This document shows positions 9,136-17,847 of a DNA stretch of 64,000 nucleotides, one piece after another; within the stretch, counting starts at the first letter, position 1; each line of letters starts with the position of its first letter. Location of the stretch: positions 1 to 64,000 of the forward strand of contig NZ_SJKB01000023.1 in assembly GCF_004331465.1 (NCBI RefSeq), read 5' to 3'. The translations under genes were made by a program, and so were the position numbers. Source of the stretch: Kribbella pittospori. GTDB lineage: Bacteria > Actinomycetota > Actinomycetes > Propionibacteriales > Kribbellaceae. The notes beneath the pieces were generated by a model. It worked only from the letters and a program-made list of their open reading frames with translations. It had not been told where the DNA came from and made no database searches.

Positions 9136-9926
9136 GCAGGCCGCATCTGGCCATCGCCATCGCGTCGCAGTCCGGCGCGACGATCGTCGGTCTCACCGGC
9201 ATCCTGGACGTCGCCACGGCACCACGACTGCGCGACGCCCTACTCAAGTGCCTCGCCGACCAGCCCGCGGCGGTAATTGCGGACCTGACCCTGCTGGAAT
9301 TGCGCAAGGCGTACACGCTCACCGTGTTCACCGTGGTCGCCCGGCGCACCGCGGAATGGTCCGGCGTACCGCTGATCTTGGTCGCGCGGCCGGACCACGG
9401 GTCCCGGTTGGACCTGCATACGAAGGCGATCGCCCGATTCCTGCCGGTCTATCCCGACCTTGTCACAGCGGTCGCCTCGATCCGCCGGCCGCCGACCCGG
9501 CGGATCACCCGGCTGCGGCTCGCGGCGACGCCACACAGCGCATTGGCGGCGAGGCGGGTCGTCGTCGCGGCCTGCGAGGTGTGGAACTGCATCGAGCTCG
9601 CCGAGGACGCTGCCGCGGTGGTGTCCGAGCTGGTGGCGAACGTCGTACTGCACGCGGGTACCGACGCCGTACTCCGGCTCGAATTCCGCCGCGGCCTGCT
9701 CACGGTCGCCGTCACCGACGGCAGCGCCCTGCAGCCGGCGTGGTCGGCGGCACCGCCGACCGGCGATGAGGTCAGGTCCGGCGGCTTCGGCCTGCGCATC
9801 ATCGAGTCTCTCAGTACGACGTGGGGCTGGGCTCCGACAAGCGACGGCGGCAAGATTGTCTGGGCGGTGCTGCGATTGTCCGCCGGAGCACAGCACGGCG
9901 CGGGCCGGGCCGGGCCGCTAGGTTGA
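9132..9926 (+). CDS. STAS plus anti-sigma-kinase-fold (HATPase) fusion protein
   Basis: 264 residues. The N-terminal 100 form a STAS-like domain (GLTGILDVATAPRLRDALL, then DLTLLELRKAYTLTVF, where the usual phosphoserine region is altered). The C-terminal half is an RsbW/SpoIIAB-like ATPase fold with N-box VVSELVANVVLHAG and G-box SGGFGLRIIESL. Start ATG overlaps the cheB stop (ATGA). Such proteins bind sigma factors or STAS partners and phosphorylate them. Confidence 0.8.
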   Translation: MSRPHLAIAIASQSGATIVGLTGILDVATAPRLRDALLKCLADQPAAVIADLTLLELRKAYTLTVFTVVARRTAEWSGVPLILVARPDHGSRLDLHTKAIARFLPVYPDLVTAVASIRRPPTRRITRLRLAATPHSALAARRVVVAACEVWNCIELAEDAAAVVSELVANVVLHAGTDAVLRLEFRRGLLTVAVTDGSALQPAWSAAPPTGDEVRSGGFGLRIIESLSTTWGWAPTSDGGKIVWAVLRLSAGAQHGAGRAGPLG

Positions 9927-9931
9927 GCACC

Positions 9932-11809
9932 GTGGACACGCCCGATACCGGTCCGAGCGGTGACGTCGAAGACCTGCTCGACCACCTCCGCGAGTCTCGC
10001 GGGTTCGACTTCAGAGGCTACAAGCGGACCAGCCTGTTGCGACGGATCCAGCATCGGCTGGACCAGCTCGAGATCGGCTCGTACGGGGAGTACATCGACC
10101 GGTTGCAGATCGATGTCGATGAGTTCACGGCGCTGTTCAACACAATCCTGATCAACGTCACCGGATTCTTCCGCGACCCCGAGGCGTGGGACCAGATCGG
10201 GTCCGTCGTGATCCCGAAGCTCGTCGCGGACAAGGAACCGGGCGATCCGATCCGAGTGTGGAGCGCCGGCTGCTCCTCCGGCCAGGAGGCCTACAGCATC
10301 GCGATGCTGCTGGCCGAAGCGCTCGGCGCCGAGCGGTACCTCGACCAGGTCAAGATCTACGCGACCGACGTGGACCACGATGCCCTGGCCCAGGCCCGGC
10401 ACGCCACGTTCGACGACGCCGCGATGCGCGGAGTCCCGGACGGCCTACGAGACAGGTACTTCGAGCGCCGCGACCATAGGCACGCCTTCCGCCACGACCT
10501 GCGCCGTACCATCATCTTCGGCCGTAACGACCTGGTCCAGGATGCCCCGATCTCGCGGATCGACCTGCTGATCTGCCGGAACACGCTCATGTACTTCAAC
10601 GCCGAGGCGCAAGCCCGCATCCTCGGCCGATTCCACTTCGCCGTCGTCCCCGACGGCGTGCTGTTCCTGGGCAAGGCCGAGATGCTGCTCAGCCACGGCG
10701 ACATCTTCGAACCGCTCGACCTCAAGCGCCGGATCTTCCGCCGGGCGCAGGCCACGCCACCCGCCACACCCCGACCCGTCCGATCCTCCGCCGGCGGCGG
10801 CCCGTCGGCAGCCGATGTCCTCGGCGAGCTACGGTCACGGGGCTTTTCCGCCAGCCCGGTCGCCCAGTTCGTGGTCACCGTGAACGATGACCTGGCGGTA
10901 TTCAACGACCAGGCGCGCGAGACCTTCGGCCTGCACCCCAACGACATCGGAAGCCCCCTGCGAGACCTGGAGATCTCCTACCGTCCCGCCGAGCTGCGCA
11001 CCCAGCTGGCCGAGGTCAAAAGCCGGCACGAGCCCGCCAGGATCACTGACGTCGAGTGGCAACGGCCCAACGGCGTGGTCCAGTGGTTCGAAGTGCAGGT
11101 CAACCCGTTGCTCGACGGAGAGGACCTCCTGGGCGTCTCGTTCGTGTTCGACGACGTCACGATCGCACGGACACTGCGGCGCGAGCTGGAGCGGACGAAC
11201 CGCCAACTGGAGGCGACCAACGAGGAACTCCAGTCCACCAACGAAGAACTCGAAACCACCAACGAAGAACTCCAGTCGACCGTCGAGGAGCTGGAGACCA
11301 CCAACGAAGAACTCCAATCCACCAACGAAGAACTCGAAACGATCAACGAAGAACTCCAGTCCACGAACGACGAACTCAAAGTGATCAACGACGCCCTCGG
11401 CGACCGCAGCACCGAACTGAACCGCGTCAACGACTTCCTGCAGTCCATCCTGACCGGCATCAAGGCCGGCGTCGTCGTCATCGACCAGGCCATGCAGGTC
11501 ATCGCCTGGAACGCCGGCGCCGAGGAACTCTGGGGCGTGCACACCGCCGAAGCCGAGGGACGGCACCTGCTCGACCTCGACATCGGACTGCCGATGACCG
11601 AGGTCAAGCCGGTCGCCCTGAACGCGCTCAGCGATCCGACCTACGTCGGTGAGCTCCGGCTCGAGGCGGTCAACCGCCGCGGCCGAACCATCACTCTACG
11701 GCTGGTCTGCAGCGCCCTGAGCAACACCCACGGGGACGGCAACGGCGCCCTTCTCGTGATGGAAACCGTTCCGGCGGACGCGGGCACGTCTGTCAATTCC
11801 CTGCAGTAG
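9932..11809 (+). CDS. cheR: CheR-type methyltransferase fused to PAS domains
   Basis: 625 residues from GTG 9932; a TTG at 9923 overlapping the previous stop is the alternative. Order: CheR N-domain (LLRRIQHRLDQLEIG), SAM-binding methyltransferase (VWSAGCSSGQEAYSIAMLL, ATDVDHDAL, LLICRNTLMYF), a PAS domain near 290-410, a 70-residue coiled coil of repeating NEELxST/TNEELET heptads near 415-485, and a second PAS domain to the C-terminus. It would methylate glutamates in response to a PAS-bound signal. No chemoreceptor, CheA or flagellar gene is in the window, so the module probably controls a sigma factor rather than swimming. Confidence 0.85.
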   Translation: MDTPDTGPSGDVEDLLDHLRESRGFDFRGYKRTSLLRRIQHRLDQLEIGSYGEYIDRLQIDVDEFTALFNTILINVTGFFRDPEAWDQIGSVVIPKLVADKEPGDPIRVWSAGCSSGQEAYSIAMLLAEALGAERYLDQVKIYATDVDHDALAQARHATFDDAAMRGVPDGLRDRYFERRDHRHAFRHDLRRTIIFGRNDLVQDAPISRIDLLICRNTLMYFNAEAQARILGRFHFAVVPDGVLFLGKAEMLLSHGDIFEPLDLKRRIFRRAQATPPATPRPVRSSAGGGPSAADVLGELRSRGFSASPVAQFVVTVNDDLAVFNDQARETFGLHPNDIGSPLRDLEISYRPAELRTQLAEVKSRHEPARITDVEWQRPNGVVQWFEVQVNPLLDGEDLLGVSFVFDDVTIARTLRRELERTNRQLEATNEELQSTNEELETTNEELQSTVEELETTNEELQSTNEELETINEELQSTNDELKVINDALGDRSTELNRVNDFLQSILTGIKAGVVVIDQAMQVIAWNAGAEELWGVHTAEAEGRHLLDLDIGLPMTEVKPVALNALSDPTYVGELRLEAVNRRGRTITLRLVCSALSNTHGDGNGALLVMETVPADAGTSVNSLQ

Positions 11810-11911
11810 CGAGCCTCTGCCGGTCAATCGCGAAGTTCCGCGCCGAAGCCGATCCCGAATACACGGCAGGTCTCAGCCACAACTGCGATCCTCCGGAGCA
11901 CGCGCCTTGCC

Positions 11912-11936
11912 TTGACATATGCAGGCATATTGTCAG
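11912..11936 (+). promoter_or_regulatory. ArsR-type promoter/operator
   Basis: TTGACA at 11912 overlaps the inverted repeat ATATGC-AG-GCATAT (11917-11930), 19 bp before the ArsR gene start. ArsR/SmtB repressors bind such 12-2-12-like AT-rich repeats over the -35/-10 region, so autoregulation is likely. Confidence 0.6.
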
Positions 11937-11948
11937 GTGTCCCTGCTG

Positions 11949-12752
11949 ATGGAGAAGGTCTTCAAAGGCGCTCGCCGACTCGACGAGGCGTCAGATTCTC
12001 GACATGCTGCATGAGCGCCACGGTCAGACCTTGGGCGAACTGTGTGGGCGCCTGGACATGGCGCGCCAGTCGGCGACCCAGCATCTCGCGATCTTGGAGA
12101 CAGCCAATCTGATCAGCACGGTCCGGCAAGGCCGGGAGAAGTTGCACTATCTCAATCCCGTTCCACTCCACGAGATACAGGAGCGGTGGATCGACAAGTT
12201 CGAACGTCCACGGCTTCGCGTCCTGACCGACGACCCCGCGGTGCGTGGGACATCGGTGGTCGTGAAGCGGCGAGCAGAGGAGGACGGCATGGCCGACAGG
12301 CCGACATTCGTGTACGTCACCTACATCCGGAGCAGGCCGGAACACGTGTGGAACGCGTTGACAGACGCGGACCTGAGCGGTGCGTACTGGGGACACCGTA
12401 ACGTCTCGGACTGGCAGGTCGGCTCTCGCTGGAGCACCAGCGCACGGACGGCTCGGGCATCGCTGACGTGGTTGGTACCGTCCTGGAGGCGAGTCCGCCC
12501 AACAGGCTGGTGATGACCTTCGCGAGTCCGGGCGAGCAACCGATCACCGGTCCTTCTCAGGTCACGTTCGACGTCGAATCGTACGACAGTATCGTTCGAC
12601 TCACCGTCACCCATGAGAACCTGCTCGACCAGGCGGAGTACGAAGCGTCGGCCGCCGGTTGGGCAGCCGTTTTGTCCAACCTCAAGTCCTTCATCGAGAC
12701 CGGACATCCCCTGTCACAGCCACCCTGGGAGCTGCACACCGAACCGTCCTGA
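11949..12752 (+). pseudogene. ArsR regulator fused to SRPBCC (AHSA1) domain, two frameshifts
   Basis: ATG 11949 reads MEKVFK, then the frame breaks at aaaggcg (one extra G); homology resumes as ALADSTRRQILDMLHERHG, a winged-helix ArsR domain with the recognition helix in MARQSATQHLAILE. An SRPBCC domain follows (FVYVTYIRSRPEHVWNALTD), then a second break near 12433 where one G is missing, and the rest (VGTVLEASPPNRLVMTFASP to GWAAVLSNLKSFIETG) is in the other frame. Repairing two bases gives a normal 265-residue fusion regulator. Both breaks lie beside short homopolymers, so base-calling error is possible. Confidence 0.75.
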
Positions 12753-12821
12753 AGGCCTCCGAACGTCGGCGGATTCAAGGCGTCACGTACAGGTCACCGT
12801 CAGCCGTCATCTCGGCGAGGA

Positions 12822-13005
12822 GCGTGGAAGTGCCGCCGAAGCTGTCTGCCCGGGCTCGGGTGCTCGCCACCAATCAGGGCCGCAAGACCGACGCGACTGA
12901 CGCCCACACGGTCGCGCTGTGAGGAACCCGGATGGCCGGGCCGCGAACGGTGGTGGCCGACGAGCAGCTCGCGGTGCTGCGAGTCCGGGTCGACCGCGTC
13001 GCGCG
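12822..13005 (+). pseudogene. IS110-family transposase fragment
   Basis: One frame reads VPPKLSARARVLATNQGRKT then DATDAHTVAL, the conserved DEDD-domain segment of IS110-family transposases. A stop follows, and the next piece (GPRTVVADEQLAVLRVRVDR) continues in a neighbouring frame. The rest of the element is gone, and no boundaries are visible. Confidence 0.65.
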
Positions 13006-13412
13006 CTGGGTGTTCCAATGCATTGTCAGCAGTCACAGCAGGGTTCCCACCACCCCGGCGCCGTCCGCCACTGCCGGTGCCGTAGGCAGATGCTCGAGGG
13101 CGTCGGGAACCTCGACTCTTCGCGGTTGCCCATTGCGCGGGCTTGAAACGTTCCGCTGCCGTCGACCGATACATCAATGGGAGGAACCGGCGATGTGTGA
13201 GACAACTCGGCGCCTAGTAGTGCTGCTGCGGATTCTGGAGCGTGGCCCAGCGCCCTTCGGTGCGCTGGGCGACGACGCTGTACTCGATGCGTTGTTCGGG
13301 ATTCACTCGCGCCTCTTCCCGCCGGATACTGACCTGTTAGGCCGCGGGAGGCGGCGGCTGACTCATGGATCTGCAGCCCACGCAGAGCAGGCGGAGGCGG
13401 AACAGTTGCCCG
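13006..13412. other. Stretch without a supportable gene
   Basis: No recognisable family in any frame. One plus frame from 13193 (MCETTRRLVVLLRILERG) is open for 75 codons behind a GGGAGGAACCGGCG sequence, but I cannot connect it to a family and it ends in an arginine-rich shadow. It sits among transposase and regulator debris. Confidence 0.35.
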
Positions 13413-13640
13413 TCAGGTGAGTGGTTCGTGGTGGAGAGCCTGGGCGAGCCAATCGCGGAACTCCTCGGGCGTCCAGTGGCGGTCACCGACGAGATGACGG
13501 TAGAGGCCGGGTCGCTGTAGACGGTGATCACGTTGGCGGCTCAGTCTGTGGTGAGCCGAGGAGTCAGGACGCCGGCCGCGACGAGGAGAGTAGCGATCTG
13601 CTGTGCTCCCTCGCGCCGGTGGCGGTGCGTTGGCACGTAC
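13413..13640 (-). pseudogene. TetR-family regulator, C-terminal fragment
   Basis: On the minus strand the frames read in order QQIATLLVAAGVLTPRLTTD, a stop, AANVITVYSDP, then after a frame change GLYRHLVGDRHWTPEEFRDW and LAQALHHEPLT. The last part matches the C-terminal helix of TetR-type regulators (W-P-E-E/Y-x-x-W-L-A). The DNA-binding half is missing. Confidence 0.5.
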
Positions 13641-13873
13641 CACGCCTACGACACCACGGTCCAGGCTTCACGCTCCAGCTGTACACCACCTGCTTCGCCG
13701 TCCCACGACCGTGCTCGTCAGGCCGTGGATCGCCGACTGGAGCGTCCTGCGCTCCGGCTGGCGGAGCCGCCACGGAGGAGAGGCGAGATCGAGCGGGGAG
13801 ATGAGCCGACCGACGAAGGTCCAAGCCTACTCTGAGGCACGCGCTGAGCAGACCGCGATCCCTTACCTGCTGG

Positions 13874-14031
13874 CTACTTCAGCTCGGCCGAAGCCTCGCC
13901 AAGGAGGCGCCGGGCGACGATTGGTTGCTGGATCTGTTGTGCCTTCGAAGATGTCGAGGATCTTGGTGGTGCATGCAAGGGCCGATCGGCCCACCCCGCC
14001 GATTTGCCCTCTGACCTGCGGTTTTGTGCTC
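13874..14031 (-). pseudogene. Acyl-CoA dehydrogenase, C-terminal fragment
   Basis: The minus strand reads TKILDIFEGT and, after removing one A, QIQQPIVARRLLGEASAELK with a stop. This is the conserved C-terminal end of acyl-CoA dehydrogenases (SKILDIFEGTQQIQQLIVARRLLG), which includes the FAD-contacting EGT segment. Nothing of the N-terminal 350 residues is present. Confidence 0.6.
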
Positions 14032-14294
14032 ATCGCCACCCGACGCTGATCACCATTTGTCAGCGTCCCACGGAGCAGTGACGGAGCAGAGAGGCTGGGG
14101 AAATCGGGCCGTCCTTTGTCCCGGGGACCTCGGTAGACGAAGGTCGCACGTCGCTCGCGAAACTCGATCGTCTGAAGCTCCCGGCTGTTGCCAGTGACAA
14201 CCAGGTACGCCCGGTCAGTTCCTCCGGGGCGCGATGTTGTGTTCAGGTGGAAGAGGGTTCCGGGGTCGTACCTGGCCCCTATCTCGGCCAGCCG

Positions 14295-14368
14295 AGAACT
14301 TCGAACAGGTCGACCTCACCGACGCCTACCGGTCCAAGCTACCGTGGACTGTCCGGAGGTTCCTGTGA
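14295..14368 (+). pseudogene. Tail of an NlpC/P60-type cell-wall hydrolase
   Basis: The frame ENFEQVDLTDAYRSKLPW then TVRRFL and stop nearly repeats the tail of the next pseudogene (NVEQVDLTDTYWSKLP at 15125-15173). It is the end of a second copy of the same gene, placed immediately before the start of the following one. Confidence 0.5.
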
Positions 14369-15174
14369 ATACCCGCGGCGCCACGGCGGTGGCCGCGGCC
14401 AGCGCCGTACTGTTCGCCGCCGTTTGCAGCAGCAACGACCCCGCGGACCAGCAACCCAACCATTCGGCCCGGCGGGCCGCAGGAAAACGACGCCCCGGGA
14501 CACCCGGCACGACCATACCGGTGACGCCGCAGCCGATCCCGCCCGGCAATGCGACCAAGACACCGGCCGGCGGCCCGCCGCGGCCATCGCAGGTCAACGG
14601 ATTCGACGCGAGTACGGTCGCCGCCGTGACCTACCGGTACGACACGGCGATCGACAACTCCTCCAGCGACGCACAGGGCCGCGCCAAACCATGGCCCAAT
14701 GGGTTCCTGGATTCGCTGATCGACGCTGCGGTGAAGATCGGCACCGTCCCCGCCGCATACCAGGAACTCGTTGTTGCTGCAGGCAAGGTGTGCCCAGGGG
14801 TATCCGCTCCGCTGATCGCGGCCCATCGAGCAAGAGTCCGGCTGGAACCCGAACGCCAAGGCACCGGTGGGCGCGCAAGGGTTGTCGCAGTTCATGCCGG
14901 GTACGTGAGCCGCACTCGGCCGCGACGCCATCTGGATCGCCTCCGGCCGCACACTCCAGATCCTCCGCATCAGCAGCGCCCAAGCCACCGCCGGCCGACC
15001 CGTCGAACCCAGGCTCGCCGCGATGGCGACATAATCGCCTTCTCGATCCACGGCGGCGGCGTCGACCCACGTCGGCATCTACGCCGGCAACGGCACCATG
15101 ATCCACCCCCCGCACTCGAGAAGAACGTCGAGCAAGTCGACCTCACCGACACCTACTGGTCGAAGCTGCCCTGA
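14365..15174 (+). pseudogene. Lytic transglycosylase / NlpC-P60 hydrolase, frameshifted
   Basis: GTG 14365 follows GGAGGTTCCT and opens a secretion-type N-terminus (TAVAAASAVLFAAVCSSN). In-frame text runs to LIAAHRA; the transglycosylase motif continues in another frame as EQESGWNPNAKAPVGAQGLS then QFMPGT. The C-terminal NlpC/P60 part (GDIIAFSIHGGG, VGIYAGNGTMIHPP, VEQVDLTDTYWSKLP) is again split over two frames. Such two-domain wall hydrolases are typical of actinobacterial conjugative elements, and the small membrane ORF next door fits that setting. Confidence 0.6.
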
Positions 15175-15264
15175 CGACCGGCCAGGACCTGGTCGAGATG
15201 CGAGAGGACGCCCGCAAACGGATCGCCCAGACCGCCACCGCCCTCGGCCGATAGCCCGGTACTC

Positions 15265-15612
15265 ATGACTGTGATCGGCCCGGTGGCCGTCGCGGTCCTG
15301 ATCACCATCGCGCTGTGCGTGGTGGCGATCCTGTCGGTGGTGCTGAAGGCCAGCGACCAGCGCGCCGACGGTCTCCGGTTGCTTCAGCAGCTGGGTCGGA
15401 CGCTCGAAAGGATCGTCGGGAAGGTCGACCTGTTCCGGCGTAAGCGCCGCGATGACAACCCGGAACCAGGACGACCAGCGGACTGGCGTCGGCTGACCGA
15501 GACGAGGATGGGCGTCTACTCCCACGGCGACCGCGAGGTCGACGCCGACGATCGTCAGTCCCGGGTCTGGAGGATGCTCGCGAACCAGTCGAGCTGCGCG
15601 GCCTGCTGGTAG
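15265..15612 (+). CDS. Small single-span membrane protein, doubtful 3' end
   Basis: The first 28 residues are a clear membrane segment (VAVAVLITIALCVVAILSVV), followed by a basic helical region (LLQQLGRTLERIVGKVDLF). The frame runs 58 bp into the antisense of the esterase gene, so the last 25 residues are probably not native and the gene is likely truncated at a junction near 15500. No family recognised; the neighbourhood suggests a conjugative-element accessory protein. Confidence 0.4.
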   Translation: MTVIGPVAVAVLITIALCVVAILSVVLKASDQRADGLRLLQQLGRTLERIVGKVDLFRRKRRDDNPEPGRPADWRRLTETRMGVYSHGDREVDADDRQSRVWRMLANQSSCAACW

Positions 15613-16568
15613 GTCTGGCCACCCTCGTGTTCGTTGTGGGAGTAGATCTGGATCTCCTTGGCCGGCTCCCTGGCAGAGGCGGTGCCGTAGGCGTTGTAGG
15701 CCGCGAATACCGTCGACGGCGGGCAAACTGAGTCCATCAGCGCGACCGAGAACAGGGTTGGCGCTGTGGCCAGCCGGCCGAGGTTCACGCCGTCGAAGTA
15801 GCTCAGCGTCCGGTACGCCGTCTCGACCTGGTCGCGGAAACCCTTCAGGTATCGGGTGATCTCGCCGTACGGATCCCTGCCGGTGATCTGCAGCGCACGC
15901 TCGAAGTGACACAGGAACGGTACGTCGGGAGCACAGCCGAGCAACTCGATCCCGGCCAGACCGGCCAGCCCGGCGGCCGCGATCGCGATCCCGCCGCCCT
16001 GACTGCCGCCGGTCACCGCGATCCGGTCCGGGTCTACGAACTCCGAGGTCCGGGCTGCCTCCAGCCCGCGCACCGCATCAACGAAGACCCGGTGGTAGTA
16101 GTACGTCTCCGGGTCGCCGATGCCCGCGGTCATGAACCCCGGCGCGTGGTTCAGCCCGGCATACGGGCTGTCGTCCGCCGTACCGCTGCCGCCGCCGGCG
16201 CTGTAGCCCTGGCCTCGGGTGTCCATCACGAAGTGGGCGTAGCCGGCCTGCGCCCACAAGTTGGTGGCATGCGGGAACCCGCGGCCACCGGAGTAACCGA
16301 AGTACTGGACCACTGTCGGCAGTGGTCCGGTCGCCCGGGCCGGCACGTGCAGCCAGCCCTTGATCGGCGCGCCGCCGAAACCGGCGTACGTCACGTCGTA
16401 GGTGTCGATCACCGCGAGCTTGTTGTCCACCTCGGTGAACGTCGCGCTGAGGTCGTCGGTCCGCGCCTTCTCCAGGGAGCGGCGCCAGAAATCGACCAGG
16501 TCGGCGGGCGCGGCCACCTCGGGCCGGTACTCGCGGAGCTTGTCGAGGGGAAGATCGAACATGGCCAT
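15555..16568 (-). CDS. Acetyl xylan esterase-type (AXE1) carbohydrate esterase
   Basis: 337 residues of alpha/beta-hydrolase fold. The nucleophile elbow is TGGSQGGGIA; YFGYSGGRGFPH forms the oxyanion region; the acid Asp is in ALMDSVCPP and the His in YSHNEHEGG. Together these match the cephalosporin-C deacetylase/acetyl xylan esterase family, which removes acetyl groups from sugars and oligosaccharides. There is no signal peptide, so it acts inside the cell on imported sugars. ATG 16568 follows GGAGAG; the second ATG two codons on is possible. It is the last gene of a long minus-strand sugar operon. Confidence 0.85.
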   Translation of the reverse strand: MAMFDLPLDKLREYRPEVAAPADLVDFWRRSLEKARTDDLSATFTEVDNKLAVIDTYDVTYAGFGGAPIKGWLHVPARATGPLPTVVQYFGYSGGRGFPHATNLWAQAGYAHFVMDTRGQGYSAGGGSGTADDSPYAGLNHAPGFMTAGIGDPETYYYHRVFVDAVRGLEAARTSEFVDPDRIAVTGGSQGGGIAIAAAGLAGLAGIELLGCAPDVPFLCHFERALQITGRDPYGEITRYLKGFRDQVETAYRTLSYFDGVNLGRLATAPTLFSVALMDSVCPPSTVFAAYNAYGTASAREPAKEIQIYSHNEHEGGQTYQQAAQLDWFASILQTRD

Positions 16569-16690
16569 GGGTTTCTCTCTCCTGGTTCGCCGGCTGCTCG
16601 GCGTGCGGTGGTGATGTCTCGTCGGACGCGGTCGGTCATGGTGACGGATGCGTCGGGGTATTCGGCGGTCAGGCAGATCGGGCCGGTGCG
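16569..16690 (-). pseudogene. TIM-barrel sugar isomerase, C-terminal scrap
   Basis: Upstream of the esterase one minus-strand frame reads TGPICLTAEYPDASVTMTDR then VRRDITTARRAAG. The GPxCLTAEYxD segment is the usual C-terminal strand of xylose-isomerase-like sugar isomerases/epimerases. It has no start and no own stop before the esterase. It abuts the enolase N-terminus that follows upstream. Confidence 0.45.
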
Positions 16691-16785
16691 GCGTCTGGGG
16701 AGCCGACCGCTCCGCCGGCGAGGACGAACCGGCGCGCGAACGGGACCGCGACCGGGAAGACCTCGACCTTCGAGATGCCCGACAT
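16669..16785 (-). pseudogene. Enolase-superfamily dehydratase, N-terminal scrap
   Basis: ATG 16785 has a GAAAGGACAACGCTC ribosome site and lies 13 bp after the upstream dehydrogenase stop, so it is a genuine translation start. The 38 residues MSGISKVEVFPVAVPFARRF then VLAGGAVGSPDAAPARSA match the first strand and 20s-loop start of mandelate racemase/muconate lactonising-type enzymes. The next codon is TGA, read from the out-of-frame isomerase tail. An internal deletion therefore joined two operon genes. Confidence 0.55.
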
Positions 16786-16798
16786 GAGCGTTGTCCTT

Positions 16799-17785
16799 TC
16801 AGGCCGCGATCGACCAGACGGCCGGGTCGACGAAGCTGCGGCCCTTGGTGCCGTCCTCGAGCCACTTCAGGACGTCGGTGATGACGTAGCCGGTGAGGGC
16901 GAGGTGGCATTCTGTTGTGTCGGCGGCGATGTGTGGCGTGAGCAGGAGGTTGGGTGCTTCGAGGACGTCGAGACCGAATGCTGGCGGTTCGGGGTCGTAG
17001 ACGTCGAGAGCGGCGTAGATGCGGCCAGTCAGTGCATGTTCGAGGAGTGCCTTTTGATCGATCGCGGGTCCGCGGGCGGAGTTCACGACGATTGCGCCGT
17101 CGGGGATGCGTTCGATCAGATCGCGGGTGACCATGCCTTTGGTTGCTGGGACGTCCGGGACGTGCACCGAGACGAACGGGCAACTCAGGGCCTCGGCCAG
17201 AGAAACAGAGCGGACGCCGAGCTCGGCGGCGAGGCCGTTGTCGAGGTAGGGGTCGTAGACGACGATGTCGCAACCGAACGGCTTCAGCAAGGTGATGAGC
17301 GCGCGGGCGGTGCTGCTCGCGCCGAGTAGTCCGATCTTGCTGCCGGCCAGATCGTTGCCGCGGAAGCCGGTCTGCTTCCAGCCGCCCATCTTGACCATTG
17401 CGTCGAACCGCGGGAGTTTGCGAGACAGGGTCAGCAGCGCCGCGAGGCAGTACTCCCCGACCGACCACGCGATCCGTCCTGCGCCGGAGAACACGGCGAC
17501 GCCGTGATCGAAGATCACTGGGTCGATGAGTCGCTTGACTGAGCCGGCCGCGTGCGCCACGACCTTGGGCCCGTTGCCGTCGGCCCAGATCTCCTTGCCG
17601 AGCTGCGGCGTTCCCCAGCTGGTCAGCAAGACGTCGCTGCCACGGGCGAGTTCGGCGATCGCCGATGAAGTCAGGTCGTCGCCAGCCCAGCACATGTCGA
17701 AACTCTGTTCCAGCAATGCCCGCGTCTCGACGCTGATCACGTCGTCGGCGCGGTTGGGCGTCATCGCCACGGCCAACTTGTTCAT
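16799..17785 (-). CDS. D-isomer-specific 2-hydroxyacid dehydrogenase
   Basis: 328 residues. NAD-binding motif GLLGASSTARALITLL replaces the usual GxGxxG with GASSTA, as in one group of phosphoglycerate-dehydrogenase-like proteins. The catalytic Arg is in NSARGPAIDQ, Glu in DVYDPEPP and His in LTPHIAADT. ATG 17785 follows CAGGAG; a further upstream TTG-type start has no site. It would oxidise a 2-hydroxy acid or reduce a keto acid derived from a sugar. It follows a Gfo/Idh gene after 62 bp. Confidence 0.85.
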   Translation of the reverse strand: MNKLAVAMTPNRADDVISVETRALLEQSFDMCWAGDDLTSSAIAELARGSDVLLTSWGTPQLGKEIWADGNGPKVVAHAAGSVKRLIDPVIFDHGVAVFSGAGRIAWSVGEYCLAALLTLSRKLPRFDAMVKMGGWKQTGFRGNDLAGSKIGLLGASSTARALITLLKPFGCDIVVYDPYLDNGLAAELGVRSVSLAEALSCPFVSVHVPDVPATKGMVTRDLIERIPDGAIVVNSARGPAIDQKALLEHALTGRIYAALDVYDPEPPAFGLDVLEAPNLLLTPHIAADTTECHLALTGYVITDVLKWLEDGTKGRSFVDPAVWSIAA

Positions 17786-17847
17786 CGTTCGCTCCTGTGC
17801 TCTGCGGTCGTTTGAGGACAACGGAACGTGCGTCATGCGAAGGTGGG

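Noticed and set aside
11190..11400. Tandem repeat, possibly a CRISPR or minisatellite
   Set aside because: It encodes the NEEL-type heptads of the coiled coil in the CheR-PAS protein, a normal feature of that family.
16569..17693. 712-codon frame as one giant esterase fusion
   Set aside because: The first half is an out-of-frame reading of the dehydrogenase and the deletion scar; the esterase has its own ribosome site at 16568.
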